Assembly (NCBI RefSeq): GCF_009765365.1
Contig: NZ_VTOM01000014.1
Span: 101,680 to 165,679 of the forward strand
DNA: 64,000 nucleotides
Origin: Antarcticirhabdus aurantiaca
GTDB lineage: Bacteria > Pseudomonadota > Alphaproteobacteria > Rhizobiales > Rhizobiaceae
Reading direction: 5' to 3'
The position numbers and the translations under genes are program-made. Of this stretch, positions 36,698 to 46,900 are shown in pieces. Every line of letters begins with the position of its first letter. The stretch's first letter is position 1. The notes beneath the pieces are model-generated. The model saw nothing but the letters and a program-made list of their open reading frames with translations. It was not told where the DNA came from and did no database searches.

Positions 36698-39106
36698 ATG
36701 AACGGGACCGAGAGCGAAACGCGTACCGCGACGGATGCCGAGCTTGGGCTTCTCGATCGGTACTGGCGGGCGGCCAACTACCTGTCCGTCGGCCAGATCT
36801 ACCTCATGGACAACCCGCTCCTGCGCGAGCCGCTGCGGGCCGAGCACGTGAAGCCGCGGCTCCTCGGCCACTGGGGTACGACGCCGGGCCTCAACTTCGT
36901 CTACGCCCACCTCAACCGCGTGATCGCCGCGCGCGACGTATCGGTGCTCTACGTCTGCGGTCCCGGCCATGGCGGGCCGGGCATGGTCGCCAACACCTGG
37001 CTGGAGGGGACCTACAGCGAGATCTATCCCAAGGTCTCGGAAGACACGGCGGGCATGGCCCGATTGTTCCGCCAGTTCTCCTTTCCCGGCGGCATCCCCA
37101 GCCACGTGGCGCCGGAAACGCCGGGCTCCATCCACGAGGGCGGCGAGCTCGGCTACGCGCTCGTCCACGCCTTCGGCGCCGCCTTCGACGCGCCGGACCT
37201 CGTGGTCGCCTGCGTCGTCGGCGATGGCGAGGCCGAAACGGGGCCGCTGGCAGCCTCCTGGCATTCCAACAAGTTCCTGAACCCCGCGACCGACGGGGCT
37301 GTCCTGCCGATCCTCCACCTCAACGGTTACAAGATCGCCAACCCGACGATCCTGGCGCGCCTGGACGACGACGAACTGCGCCAGCTCTTCACCGGCTACG
37401 GCTACGAGCCGGTCTTCGTTGAGGGCGAGGAGCCGATGCCGATGCACCGCGCGATGTCGCAGGCGCTTGATCGCTGCTTCGACCGCATCGCCGCGATCCA
37501 GGCCGCGGCGCGCAGCGGCGGAGTTGACGAGCGGCCGCGCTGGCCGATGATCGTCCTTCGCAGCCCCAAGGGCTGGACCGGCCCGAAGGAGGTCGACGGC
37601 AAGAAGGTCGAAGGCTTCTGGCGCGCCCATCAGGTGCCCGTCTCGGCGGCGCGCCAGGACGAGGGCCACCGCGCCATCCTGGAGCGCTGGATGCGCTCCT
37701 ACGAGCCCGACGACCTCTTCGACGCGAACGGCCGCCTGAAGCCGGAACTCGCGGCCCTGGCGCCCAAGGGCGAGCGGCGCATGGGCGCCAATCCGCGCGC
37801 GAACGGCGGCCTTCTGAAGACGGACCTTCGCCGTCCGGACCCGGCCGAGTTCGCCCTCGACGTCGGCACGCCGGGCGGCACCATCGGCGAGGCGACGAGC
37901 GTTCTCGGCCGCTATCTGGCGCGGGTCATGACGCTGAACGAGGAGACCCGCAACTTCCGCGTCTTCGGACCCGACGAGACCGCATCCAACCGCCTGTCCG
38001 CGCTGTTCGAGACGACCGACCGGACCTGGATGGAGCCGCGGCTGCCCTATGACGACCACCTGGCACCGGACGGCCGGGTGATGGAGGTGCTCAGCGAGCA
38101 CCTCTGCCAGGGCTGGCTGGAGGGCTACCTCCTGACCGGCCGGCACGGCTTCTTCTCCTGCTACGAGGCCTTCATCCACATCGTGGATTCGATGTTCAAC
38201 CAGCATTCCAAATGGCTGAAGGTCACGCGCCACCTGCCTTGGCGGGCGCCGATCGCCTCGCTGAACTACCTCCTGACCTCTCACGTCTGGCGGCAGGACC
38301 ATAACGGCTTCAGCCACCAGGACCCCGGCTTCGTCGACCACATCGCCAACAAGAAGAGCGACATCGTCCGCGTCTATTTTCCGCCGGACGCCAACACGCT
38401 GCTCTGGGTCGCCGACCACTGCCTGGGCACCTGGAACCGGGTGAACGTCATCGTCGCGGGCAAGCAGCCGGCGCCGCAATGGTTGAGCTACGAGGCCGCG
38501 CGCCGCCACTGCGAGGCGGGCGCGGGGATCTGGCGCTGGGCCGGCGCCAACGACGTCGAGGTGGGCGAGCCCGACCTCGTGATCGCCTGTGCCGGCGACG
38601 TTCCGACCCTGGAGGCGCTCGCGGCCGTCGACCTCCTGCGGCAGTCGCTGCCGAGCCTGCGCATCCGCGTCGTCAACGTCGTCGACCTGATGGCGCTGCA
38701 GTCGCCGGACCAGCACCCGCACGGCCTGACCGACGAGCGCTTCGACGCGCTGTTCACGCGCGACCGGCCGGTGGTCTTCGCCTATCACGGCTATCCCGCG
38801 CTCGTTCACCGCCTGACCTACAAGCGCGCCAACCACCGCAACATCCACGTGCGCGGATACATGGAGGAGGGCACGACGACGACACCCTTCGACATGGTCG
38901 TACTGAACGGGCTCGACCGGTTCAGCCTCGGGATCCTGGCGGTCGAGCGGCTGGGCGGGCTCGGCGAGGCGGGCGAGGCGGCGAAGTCACGCTTCGAGGC
39001 CAAGCTCGCCGAGCACAAGCGCTACATCGTCGAGCACGGCGAGGACATGCCGGAGATTTCCGGCTGGAGCTGGCCCTACGGCACGGCCGCCGAAGCGGGC
39101 GATTGA
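36698..39106 (+). CDS. xfp: Xylulose-5-phosphate/fructose-6-phosphate phosphoketolase
   Basis: TPP-dependent cleavage of xylulose-5-phosphate (and/or fructose-6-phosphate) to acetyl phosphate plus a shorter sugar phosphate. The 802-residue product has [48 protein letters not shown] and the C-terminal [18 protein letters not shown]. The ATG at 36698 has GAGGAG upstream. ackA follows after 3 bases, so acetyl phosphate can be turned into acetate and ATP. Substrate range cannot be read from the sequence. Confidence 0.95.
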   Translation: MNGTESETRTATDAELGLLDRYWRAANYLSVGQIYLMDNPLLREPLRAEHVKPRLLGHWGTTPGLNFVYAHLNRVIAARDVSVLYVCGPGHGGPGMVANTWLEGTYSEIYPKVSEDTAGMARLFRQFSFPGGIPSHVAPETPGSIHEGGELGYALVHAFGAAFDAPDLVVACVVGDGEAETGPLAASWHSNKFLNPATDGAVLPILHLNGYKIANPTILARLDDDELRQLFTGYGYEPVFVEGEEPMPMHRAMSQALDRCFDRIAAIQAAARSGGVDERPRWPMIVLRSPKGWTGPKEVDGKKVEGFWRAHQVPVSAARQDEGHRAILERWMRSYEPDDLFDANGRLKPELAALAPKGERRMGANPRANGGLLKTDLRRPDPAEFALDVGTPGGTIGEATSVLGRYLARVMTLNEETRNFRVFGPDETASNRLSALFETTDRTWMEPRLPYDDHLAPDGRVMEVLSEHLCQGWLEGYLLTGRHGFFSCYEAFIHIVDSMFNQHSKWLKVTRHLPWRAPIASLNYLLTSHVWRQDHNGFSHQDPGFVDHIANKKSDIVRVYFPPDANTLLWVADHCLGTWNRVNVIVAGKQPAPQWLSYEAARRHCEAGAGIWRWAGANDVEVGEPDLVIACAGDVPTLEALAAVDLLRQSLPSLRIRVVNVVDLMALQSPDQHPHGLTDERFDALFTRDRPVVFAYHGYPALVHRLTYKRANHRNIHVRGYMEEGTTTTPFDMVVLNGLDRFSLGILAVERLGGLGEAGEAAKSRFEAKLAEHKRYIVEHGEDMPEISGWSWPYGTAAEAGD

Positions 39107-39109
39107 GGC

Positions 39110-40282
39110 ATGAGCGACGCCGTCCTCGCGCTGAACGCCGGTTCCTCCTCGATCAAGTTCGCGCTCTACGCCCGCGCCGGCGACGACCTCGTCCTCGCGC
39201 GGCGCGGCGAGGTCGAGGACGTGGGCGGCGACGGCCGCTTCCGGGCGCGCGATGCCGACGGCACCGCGCTCGCCGACGAGGACTGGGGCGGGGCGGGCGA
39301 AGAGGCGCCCGCGCGGCTTCTGGACTGGATCGAGGACCATCTTGGGGCGGAACGGCTCGCGGCGGTCGGCCATCGCATCGTCCACGGCGGCGACGACTTC
39401 TGCGCGCCGGTGCGGCTCGACGAGCGCACGGTCGCGCGCCTCGAAGCGCTGACGCCGCTGGCGCCGCTGCACCAGCCGCGCAGCCTTTCGGCGGCGAAGG
39501 CGCTCGCGCGCGAGCGGCCGGACCTCGTCCAGGTCGGCTGCTTCGACACGGCCTTCCACGCGACGATCCCGCCCGCGTCCCGGCGCTTCGCCATTCCCCG
39601 CCGTTTCGAGGCGGAGGGCGTGCGCCGCTTCGGCTTCCACGGCCTGTCCTACACCCACGTCGCCGAGCGCCTGCCCGCGCTGATGCCCGGACGGCGTCGG
39701 GTCGTGGCGGCGCATCTCGGCAGCGGCGCGAGCCTCGGCGCGCTCCTGGACGGGCGGAGCGTCGACACGACCATGGGCTTCTCGGCGCTGGACGGGCTCG
39801 TCATGGCGACGCGCTGCGGGGCGCTCGATCCGGGCGTGATCCTGTTCCTCCTGAAGGAGAAGGGCCTCGGTGCCGAGGAGATCGAGCGGCTCCTCTACAA
39901 GGAGTCCGGTCTCAAGGGCGTGTCCGGCCTGTCTTCGGACATCCGCGATCTCCAGGCGAGCAATGACAAGGCCGCCAAGGAGGCGGTGGAGCTGTTCGTC
40001 CTGCGGGCGGCCAAGGAGATCGCGGCGATGGCCGCGAGCCTCCAGGGCCTTGACGGGCTCGTCTTCACGGGCGGCATCGGGGAGCATCAGCCGGCCGTTC
40101 GTGCGATGATCGGCGCATGCCTCCGCTGGCTCGGCGTCGAGCTCGACGAGGCGGCCAATGCTGCGGCGACCGGCGGCGAGGCGACCATCGCAGCCCCCGG
40201 CTCGCGCGTTGCCGCCGTGGTGCTGCCGGCGGACGAGGAGGGCGTCATCGCACGCCAGACGCTTCGGGTCGTCGCGGGCTGA
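39110..40282 (+). CDS. ackA: Acetate kinase
   Basis: Interconverts acetyl phosphate + ADP with acetate + ATP. The 390-residue product has LALNAGSSSIKFALY (6-20), GHRIVHGG, FDTAFHATIP, AHLGSGASLGALLDGRSVDT and FTGGIGEHQPAVR, all standard. It immediately follows phosphoketolase, forming a two-gene bypass that makes ATP from pentose phosphates. No phosphate acetyltransferase gene is adjacent. It converges with the efflux genes 7 bases on. Confidence 0.96.
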   Translation: MSDAVLALNAGSSSIKFALYARAGDDLVLARRGEVEDVGGDGRFRARDADGTALADEDWGGAGEEAPARLLDWIEDHLGAERLAAVGHRIVHGGDDFCAPVRLDERTVARLEALTPLAPLHQPRSLSAAKALARERPDLVQVGCFDTAFHATIPPASRRFAIPRRFEAEGVRRFGFHGLSYTHVAERLPALMPGRRRVVAAHLGSGASLGALLDGRSVDTTMGFSALDGLVMATRCGALDPGVILFLLKEKGLGAEEIERLLYKESGLKGVSGLSSDIRDLQASNDKAAKEAVELFVLRAAKEIAAMAASLQGLDGLVFTGGIGEHQPAVRAMIGACLRWLGVELDEAANAAATGGEATIAAPGSRVAAVVLPADEEGVIARQTLRVVAG

Positions 40283-40289
40283 CCCCGCT

Positions 40290-41900
40290 TCAATGGGCGC
40301 CGGACGGCGCGCCGCCGCCGAGCTTGACGTTGCGCAGGATCAGCGCCAGCGGGATGGCGCAGGCCGAGATGATCATCAGGACAAAGAAGACGTCGATATA
40401 GGCGCCGTAGCCCGCCTGCTCCTGCACCGTGCGGCCGATCACGGCGAGGGCCTGCGCCCGCGCGTCGGCCGTCGAGCCCACGCCGCGCGACAGGAAGTAG
40501 CTCGTCAGCTCGGACAGGCGCTGCTGGAACGCGACGTCGGAGGGGATCAGGTTCTCCACCAGCCGGCTCTGGTGAAACTGCTCGCGGTGGGCGAGCGTGT
40601 TGGTCGCGACGCAGACGCCGATCGAGCCGCCGACGTTGCGCGCCACGTTGATGAGCGCCGAGGCCTGGTCGGTCTTGTCCGGCGGGATGCCGTCATAGGA
40701 GGCCGTGGTGATCGGGATGAAGATCAGCGGCAGCCCGATGCCGATATAGACGCGCGACCAGGCGAAGAAGCCGAAGTCGAGCCCGGCATAGATGCGCGTG
40801 AGGTCCCACATGGCGCAGGCGATGATCGCCGCGCCCAAAGCGATCAGGTATTTGGGCTGCACGAAGCCGGTCAGGCGGCCGACGACGAACATCATGCACA
40901 TCGTCACGAAGCCGCCGGGCGACAAGGCGAGCCCGGCCCAGGTTGCGGTGTAGCCGTAGTATTCCTGCAGGAGCTGGGGCATGAACTGCGTCGTCGCGAT
41001 GAGGATCGCGCCCGTCGCCATCATCACCAGGAAGCACGAGCCGAACTGCCGGGTCAGCACCATGCGGATGTCGACCACCGGATTGCCGTGCCGCAGCTCC
41101 CACGGGATCATCGCGGCGAACAGCGTCACGCAGATCACCGTCGCGACGATGATGAAGGGGGAGCCGAACCAGTCCTCGATCTGGCCGCGGTCGAGGATCA
41201 GTTCGAGCGAGCCGAGGAAACCCGCGACGAGCAGGAAGCCGACGATGTCGAAGCGGACCTTGCGCCGCTTCAGGTCCTCGCGCAGCCGCTGCGCCTCCTT
41301 CGAATCCTGCACGAGGTACCAGACCAGCGCGAAGGCGATGAGGCCGACCGGCCCGTTGATCAGGAAGCACCAGTGCCAGGAGTAATTGTCGGAAAGCCAG
41401 CCGCCGAGCGTCGGCCCGACCACCGGCGCGACGACCACCGCGACGCCGAAAAGCGCGAAAGCCTGACCGCGCTTTTCCGGCGGAAAGGAGTCGGCGAGGA
41501 TCGACTGCGAGATCGGCACCATGCCGCCGCCCGCAAAGCCCTGGAGGACCCGGAAGAACAGCAGGGACTCGATGTTCCAGGCGAAGCCGCAGAGCACCGA
41601 TGAGGCGGTGAAGAGTGCGAGGCAGACGAGGTAGAAGCGCTTCCGCCCGAAGCGCTTGGCGATGAAGCTCGATGCCGTGAGAACGATGGCGTTGGCGACG
41701 AGATAGGTCGTCACCACCCAGGACGCTTCGTCGGCCGACACCGCGAGGCCGCCGGAGATGTAGCGGAGCGCGACGTTGGCGATCGTCGTGTCCAGGACCT
41801 CCATGAAGGTCGCGATCGAGACGACCACCGCGACGATCCAGGGATTGGTCGCGCGGGGGCGGCTCGCGCTGCCGGCGGCGGCCGCGGCGGTCCCTGCCAC
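40290..41900 (-). CDS. DHA2-family MFS multidrug efflux transporter (EmrB-like)
   Basis: Inner-membrane drug:proton antiporter with 14 predicted helices. The 536-residue product has FMEVLDTTIANVALRYI (the DHA2 motif in helix 1), FAKRFGRKRFY-type loop (IAKRFGRKRFYLVC), the antiporter motif C region VVAPVVGPTLGGWLSD, and SALINVARNVGGSIGV. The start is GTG at 41900. It follows the membrane-fusion gene after 6 bases and would form an EmrAB-like pump reaching an outer-membrane channel encoded elsewhere. Substrates unknown. Confidence 0.94.
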   Translation of the reverse strand: MAGTAAAAAGSASRPRATNPWIVAVVVSIATFMEVLDTTIANVALRYISGGLAVSADEASWVVTTYLVANAIVLTASSFIAKRFGRKRFYLVCLALFTASSVLCGFAWNIESLLFFRVLQGFAGGGMVPISQSILADSFPPEKRGQAFALFGVAVVVAPVVGPTLGGWLSDNYSWHWCFLINGPVGLIAFALVWYLVQDSKEAQRLREDLKRRKVRFDIVGFLLVAGFLGSLELILDRGQIEDWFGSPFIIVATVICVTLFAAMIPWELRHGNPVVDIRMVLTRQFGSCFLVMMATGAILIATTQFMPQLLQEYYGYTATWAGLALSPGGFVTMCMMFVVGRLTGFVQPKYLIALGAAIIACAMWDLTRIYAGLDFGFFAWSRVYIGIGLPLIFIPITTASYDGIPPDKTDQASALINVARNVGGSIGVCVATNTLAHREQFHQSRLVENLIPSDVAFQQRLSELTSYFLSRGVGSTADARAQALAVIGRTVQEQAGYGAYIDVFFVLMIISACAIPLALILRNVKLGGGAPSGAH

Positions 41901-41906
41901 GGCGGC

Positions 41907-43076
41907 TCAGTCCTTCGGCCGGACGGTGACGGTCGGCACGACCGACATGCCGGGGCCGACCGACACGCCCTCCGGCCAACTGTCGACGACGATCTTCACC
42001 GGCACGCGCTGGACGACCTTCACGTAGTTGCCGGTCGCGTTCTCGGCCGGCAGCAGCGAGAAGGCAGTGCCCGAACCCGGCTGGATGGAGTCGACCCGGC
42101 CGCGGATCGCCGCCTCGGGATAAGCGTCGATGTGGATTTCCGCCGGCTGTCCCGGCCGCATGTCGGCGATCTGCGTTTCCTTGAAGTTGGCGGTGACCCA
42201 CTTCTGGTCCGGCACGAACATCGCGAGCGCCTGTCCGGTCTGGGCGTAGCCGCCGACCGCGCCCGTCACCTGGACGAGGCGCCCGGCCTGCGGCGCCGTC
42301 ACGGTGGTGTAGTCGAGGTTCAGTTGCGCCTGTTCCTGTGCGGCCTGCGCTCGTTGCAGGTCGGCGAGCGCGCTCGCCTTCTGGGCCTGAAGCGAGCCGA
42401 TCTGCTTCTGCGTCGACACGACGGCGGCGCGCGCCTTGGCGGCGGTCGCGCGCTGCTGGTCGAGGTTCGACGTCGCCTGCTGGGCCGTCTGGACGGTGCC
42501 GGTGCCTTCCTGGGCGAGCTTCTGGTAGCGGGCCGCGTCCTCTTCGGCGAAGCGGAGGCTCGCCTCGGCCTGAGCGACGGCCGCCTGCGCCTCGGCGACC
42601 TGCGCCTCCTGAGCGGCGATCTGCGCGTCGGCGCTGCCGATCGCGGCCTTCGCGGACTCGACCTGCGCCACGGCCTGGTCGAGGGCCGCCTGATAGGTGC
42701 GCGGGTCGATCCGGAACAGGACGTCGCCGGGCCGGACGTGCTGGTTGTCGGCGACGTTCGCCTCGATCACCGAACCCGCCACCTGCGGCGCCACCGGGAA
42801 GCTCCGGGCGTCGACGAAGGCGTCGTCGGTGCTCTCATAGGGCTCCAGCGCCACCGACCAGTAGAACCAGCCGCCGACCCCGAGCGCGACGATCGCCACG
42901 ATCGCGAGCAGCACCCAGATTGGATGCCGGCGCAGCAGCGACGCCTTCTTGCGGGGTGCTTCGGTGTGCGGATCCTCGTGCCGCGCTTCGTCGTCGCGGC
43001 CCTCACCGTCGCGGGCTCGTGCGGTCGCTTCGGAGTGGCTCGCGCCCCCCGGCCCATTGTCTGGCTTGTCCAGCAT
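41907..43076 (-). CDS. HlyD/EmrA-family membrane fusion protein
   Basis: Periplasmic adaptor of the efflux pair. The 389-residue product has a charged N-terminal cytoplasmic stretch, one transmembrane helix (IWVLLAIVAIVALGVGGWFY, about 50-70), a biotinyl-lipoyl-like half (DARSFPVAPQVAGSVIEANV), and a long Ala/Gln-rich coiled coil (about 120-240). The beta-barrel domain follows. ATG 43076 is preferred; an ATG at 43169 would add 31 residues reaching toward the divergent mobA gene. No regulator gene is adjacent. Confidence 0.93.
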   Translation of the reverse strand: MLDKPDNGPGGASHSEATARARDGEGRDDEARHEDPHTEAPRKKASLLRRHPIWVLLAIVAIVALGVGGWFYWSVALEPYESTDDAFVDARSFPVAPQVAGSVIEANVADNQHVRPGDVLFRIDPRTYQAALDQAVAQVESAKAAIGSADAQIAAQEAQVAEAQAAVAQAEASLRFAEEDAARYQKLAQEGTGTVQTAQQATSNLDQQRATAAKARAAVVSTQKQIGSLQAQKASALADLQRAQAAQEQAQLNLDYTTVTAPQAGRLVQVTGAVGGYAQTGQALAMFVPDQKWVTANFKETQIADMRPGQPAEIHIDAYPEAAIRGRVDSIQPGSGTAFSLLPAENATGNYVKVVQRVPVKIVVDSWPEGVSVGPGMSVVPTVTVRPKD

Positions 43077-43189
43077 GACGCTGCCTGTGATGATGGTCGG
43101 AGCCGAAGCCGGTTCCGTCGCATCGCAGTCAATTCGCGGACACGGCGCTGGTTCCGTGCGATGCAGCAATCTCCACGTGCTCGGCGAGC

Positions 43190-43846
43190 ATGTCGATCGA
43201 AGGACGAAGCTTGAGCGCGGGACAAGGGATGGGGAGCGGCGGGGCGACGATCGGCCTCGTTCTCGCGGGCGGCTTGTCGCGCCGCATGGGCGGCGGCGAC
43301 AAGCCGCTGCGCCTCGTCGGCGGCGAGACCATTCTCGACCGTGTCGTGGCGCGCCTGGTGCCGCAATGCGACGGTCTCGTTCTCAACGCCAACGGCGATC
43401 CCGCGCGCTTCGCCGCGCTCGGCCTGCCCGTGGTGTCCGATCCGCTGCCGGATCATCCGGGACCGCTCGCGGGCATCCTGGCCGGGCTCGACTGGGCTGC
43501 GGAGCATCGGCCGGACGCGGCGCTTCTCGCGAGCGTCGCGGGCGACGGCCCCTTTCTGCCGCCGGATCTCGTCGAGCGCCTGCGCGCGGCGCGAAGCGCG
43601 GCGGGCGCGACGATCGCCGTCGCCGCCTCCGGCGGGCGTGACCATCCGGTGATCGCGCTCTGGCCCGTCGCGCTGCGCGGCGCCTTGCGCGAGGCGCTCG
43701 TCGGGGAGGGGCTGCGCAAGGTCGGTGCCTTCGTGGGCCGCTTTCCCGTCGCCCGCGCCGAATGGCCGACCGATCCGGTCGACCCGTTCTTCAACGCCAA
43801 CACCCCGGACGACCTCGCCGAAGCGGAGCGGCTGGCGCGGCTCTGA
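43190..43846 (+). CDS. mobA: Molybdenum cofactor guanylyltransferase
   Basis: Links GMP to molybdopterin to form the bis-MGD cofactor. The 218-residue product has the nucleotidyltransferase signature [19 protein letters not shown] (22-40), [32 protein letters not shown] and a C-terminal [16 protein letters not shown]. The usual DxPF loop reads [10 protein letters not shown]. The start may be ATG 43190 or ATG 43229. It stands alone, divergent from the efflux pair. Confidence 0.93.
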   Translation: MSIEGRSLSAGQGMGSGGATIGLVLAGGLSRRMGGGDKPLRLVGGETILDRVVARLVPQCDGLVLNANGDPARFAALGLPVVSDPLPDHPGPLAGILAGLDWAAEHRPDAALLASVAGDGPFLPPDLVERLRAARSAAGATIAVAASGGRDHPVIALWPVALRGALREALVGEGLRKVGAFVGRFPVARAEWPTDPVDPFFNANTPDDLAEAERLARL

Positions 43847-43921
43847 GCCTCACGGCGCGCGGATGGACAATCGCCGCGCGAGGCGCCATCAGCGCGTCGC
43901 GAGGACAAGGAGGGGTGGATC

Positions 43922-46900
43922 ATGACCGACACAATGCCAGCGATCGAGGACGACGAGGCCGCCGCGCCGCGCATCCTGGCCGAGGTCAATCCCTGCCTCG
44001 CCTACGCCTCGTTCCAGAACGCCGTTCCGGTGCTGAAGGACCTGCGCCTCGCCAATCCGGGCGAGGCGACCATCTCGGGCGCGCGGCTCGAGCTGACCGC
44101 CGCGCCGCCGTTCATCCGCGCCAGGAGCTGGGCGATCGACCGCCTGGACCCCGGCGCCGAGATCGCGCTGTCGGACCGCCGCGTCGAGCTCGACGCCGCC
44201 TACCTCGCCGGCCTCAACGAGGCCGAGCGCGGCACCGCGACCTTCCGCCTCGTTTCGGGCGAGACGCTGCTCGCCGAGGCGCAGGTACCGGTTAGGCTCC
44301 TCGCCCGCGACGAGTGGGGCGGGGCGGGCGACATGGCGCAGCTCCTGCCGGCCTTCGTCATGCCGAACGATCCGGCAACGGCCAAGCTCCTGCGCGCCGC
44401 CGCCGAACGCCTCGCCGCCCACGGCCACAACGCGGCGCTGGATGGTTACCAGAGCAGCGATCCGCGCCGCGCCTACATGCTGGCCGCCGCCCTGTATTCG
44501 GCCGCCGCGGGCTTTGGGCTCCATTATGCCGAGCCGCCTGCGAGCTTCGAGGCGCGAGGGCAGAAGGTGCGGCGTCCCGCGACGATGCTCGCCGAAGGGC
44601 TCGCGACCTGCCTCGATACGGCTCTCCTGCTTGCCGCGGGGCTGGAGGGCGCGGGGCTCAACGCCGTCGTCGCTCTCGTCGAAGGGCACGCGGCGACCGG
44701 CGTCTGGCTGGTCAAGCGCACGCTCGGCCTCGCCGTCGAGCCCGATCCCGTCGAGATCCGGAAGGCGCTGGCGGCGCGAGAGCTGGTGCTGTTCGAGACG
44801 ACCGGCGTGACGCGCCGCCCGCCTGTCCCCTTCGATCAGGCGTGCCGCGACGGCGCGGCCCTCGTCGCCGAGGATGCGCCCAAGCGCTTCGTCGCGGCGG
44901 TGGACGTCGCCCGGACGCGCAGCGGCGGCATCGCGCCGCTCGCCTCGCACGAGGTCGCGGCGCCGACGGACGAGATGGAGACGAGCGGCGACCTGCCGCT
45001 CCCAGCCATGCCGGACTTCGGCGGCATGCCCGGTGAGCCGGCGGAGGAGAAGCCGACGACGCCGGCCGGCCGCATCGATCGCTGGCAGCGCAAGCTTCTC
45101 GACCTGTCGCTGCGCAACCGCCTCCTCAACTTCGGCACCCGCGGCGGCGCCGTGCCCTTCCTGTGCCCGGACGCCGCGGGAATGGAGGATCGGCTGGCGG
45201 CCGGCCACGCGCTGCGCATCGTCTCGATCCCCGAGCAGAACCCGCTCGGCGAGCGTGATCCCGCGCTCTATCGCGAGGCGCGCGGCGAGGACATCCAGCG
45301 CCGCTTCGCCGAGGACGCGCTCCTGCGCGACGAGCTGGCCTCGACCCTAAACAAGGACGATCTCGACGCGCGGCTGACCGCGCTCTACCGGCAGGCGCGC
45401 AGCGACCTCGCGGAAGGAGGCACCAACACGCTCTTCGTCGCGGTCGGCTTCCTGCGCTGGCGCAAGAAGCCGGGCGACGAGCGCGTCTACCGCGCGCCGC
45501 TCCTGCTGCTGCCGGCCAAGCTGGAGCGCCGCAGCGCTTCCTCGCCGTTCCGCCTGCTGCACCACGAGGACGAGGTCCGCTTCAACGCGACGCTGCTCCA
45601 GTTCCTGGAGCGCGACTTCGACCTCAAGGTGCCGGCGCTGGCGGGCGAGCTGCCGAGCGACGAGAAGGGCATCGACGTCGCGCGGGTTCTCGACGCGATG
45701 CGCCGGGCGGTACGCGACACGCCGGGCTTCGAGGTGGTGGACGAGGCGGCGCTCGGCACCTTCTCCTTCGCCAAGTACCTGATGTGGAAGGACCTGACGG
45801 AGCGCACCGACGCCCTGCGGCAGAACCGCGTGGTGCGCCACCTCATCGACAATCCGGACGTGCCCTTCGCCGATGCCGTGCCCTTCCGCGCCGAGCGCGA
45901 GATCGACCGCGCCTACGCGCCGGCCGACATTGTGACGCCGCTGCCGGCGGACTCCTCGCAGATCGTCGCGACGATGGCCGCCGCCGAGGGCAAGGACTTC
46001 GTGATCATCGGCCCGCCCGGCACGGGCAAGAGCCAGACCATCGCCAACATGATCGCGCAGTGCCTGGCGAGCCGGCGCACGGTGCTCTTCGTCGCCGAGA
46101 AGACCGCCGCGCTCGACGTCGTCTACCGCCGCCTGCGCGAGCACGGGCTCGGCAGCCGCTGCCTGGAGCTGCACTCTTCCAAGGCCGACCGCCGCCACGT
46201 GCTCGCCCAGCTCCGCAGCGCCTGGGAGCACGGCGGCGCGGCGGAGCCGGGCGACTGGGTCGAGCTGAACGGCCGGTTGAAGGTGAAGCGCGACGAGCTG
46301 AACGGCTACGCCGAGGCGCTGCACGCGGAAGGACCGAGCGGCATGACGCCCTATCGCGCGCTCGGCCTCGCGCTGCGCGGCGAGAACCGCCATGCCCCGG
46401 CGCTCGCCTGGCCCTCAAAGGATGCGCACGACAGGGCCGCCTTCGCCGAGCTGGAGGACCTCGCGCAGGCGCTCGGCCGCACTTTCGCCGCCGTGGGATC
46501 GACGCCCGCGCTCCGGCTGGTGGACGTGTCCGAATGGAGTTCGGCCTGGCAGGACAGGCTCCTCGCCGCCGCCGCGAACGCGCGCGACGCGGCCGAGGCG
46601 GTGGAGGGAACGTCGGCGCGCTTGATACGCGTTCTCGGGCTCCATCCCGGCGAAACGACCCGGGACGACGCGATACGGCTGGCCGAGTTCGCGGAAGCGC
46701 TCGACGGGCTAGACGACGAGGGCGCGCGCCTCGCCGTCCGCGCCGATTTCGCGCGGCTGCGCGAGGCGGGAGGCGAGCTCGGGCGGCTGGTTGCGGACTT
46801 TGCCGCCGAGGAAGCCCGGCTTTCGGCGCGCTATGACCGGGCGGAGCTGCGGCGCGTCCCGGTGGAGGACATCGACCGGCGCTGGCGAGAGGCGAGCGCG

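Noticed and set aside
36482..38848. 788-codon open frame opposite phosphoketolase
   Set aside because: No recognisable protein; the sense frame is an intact phosphoketolase.
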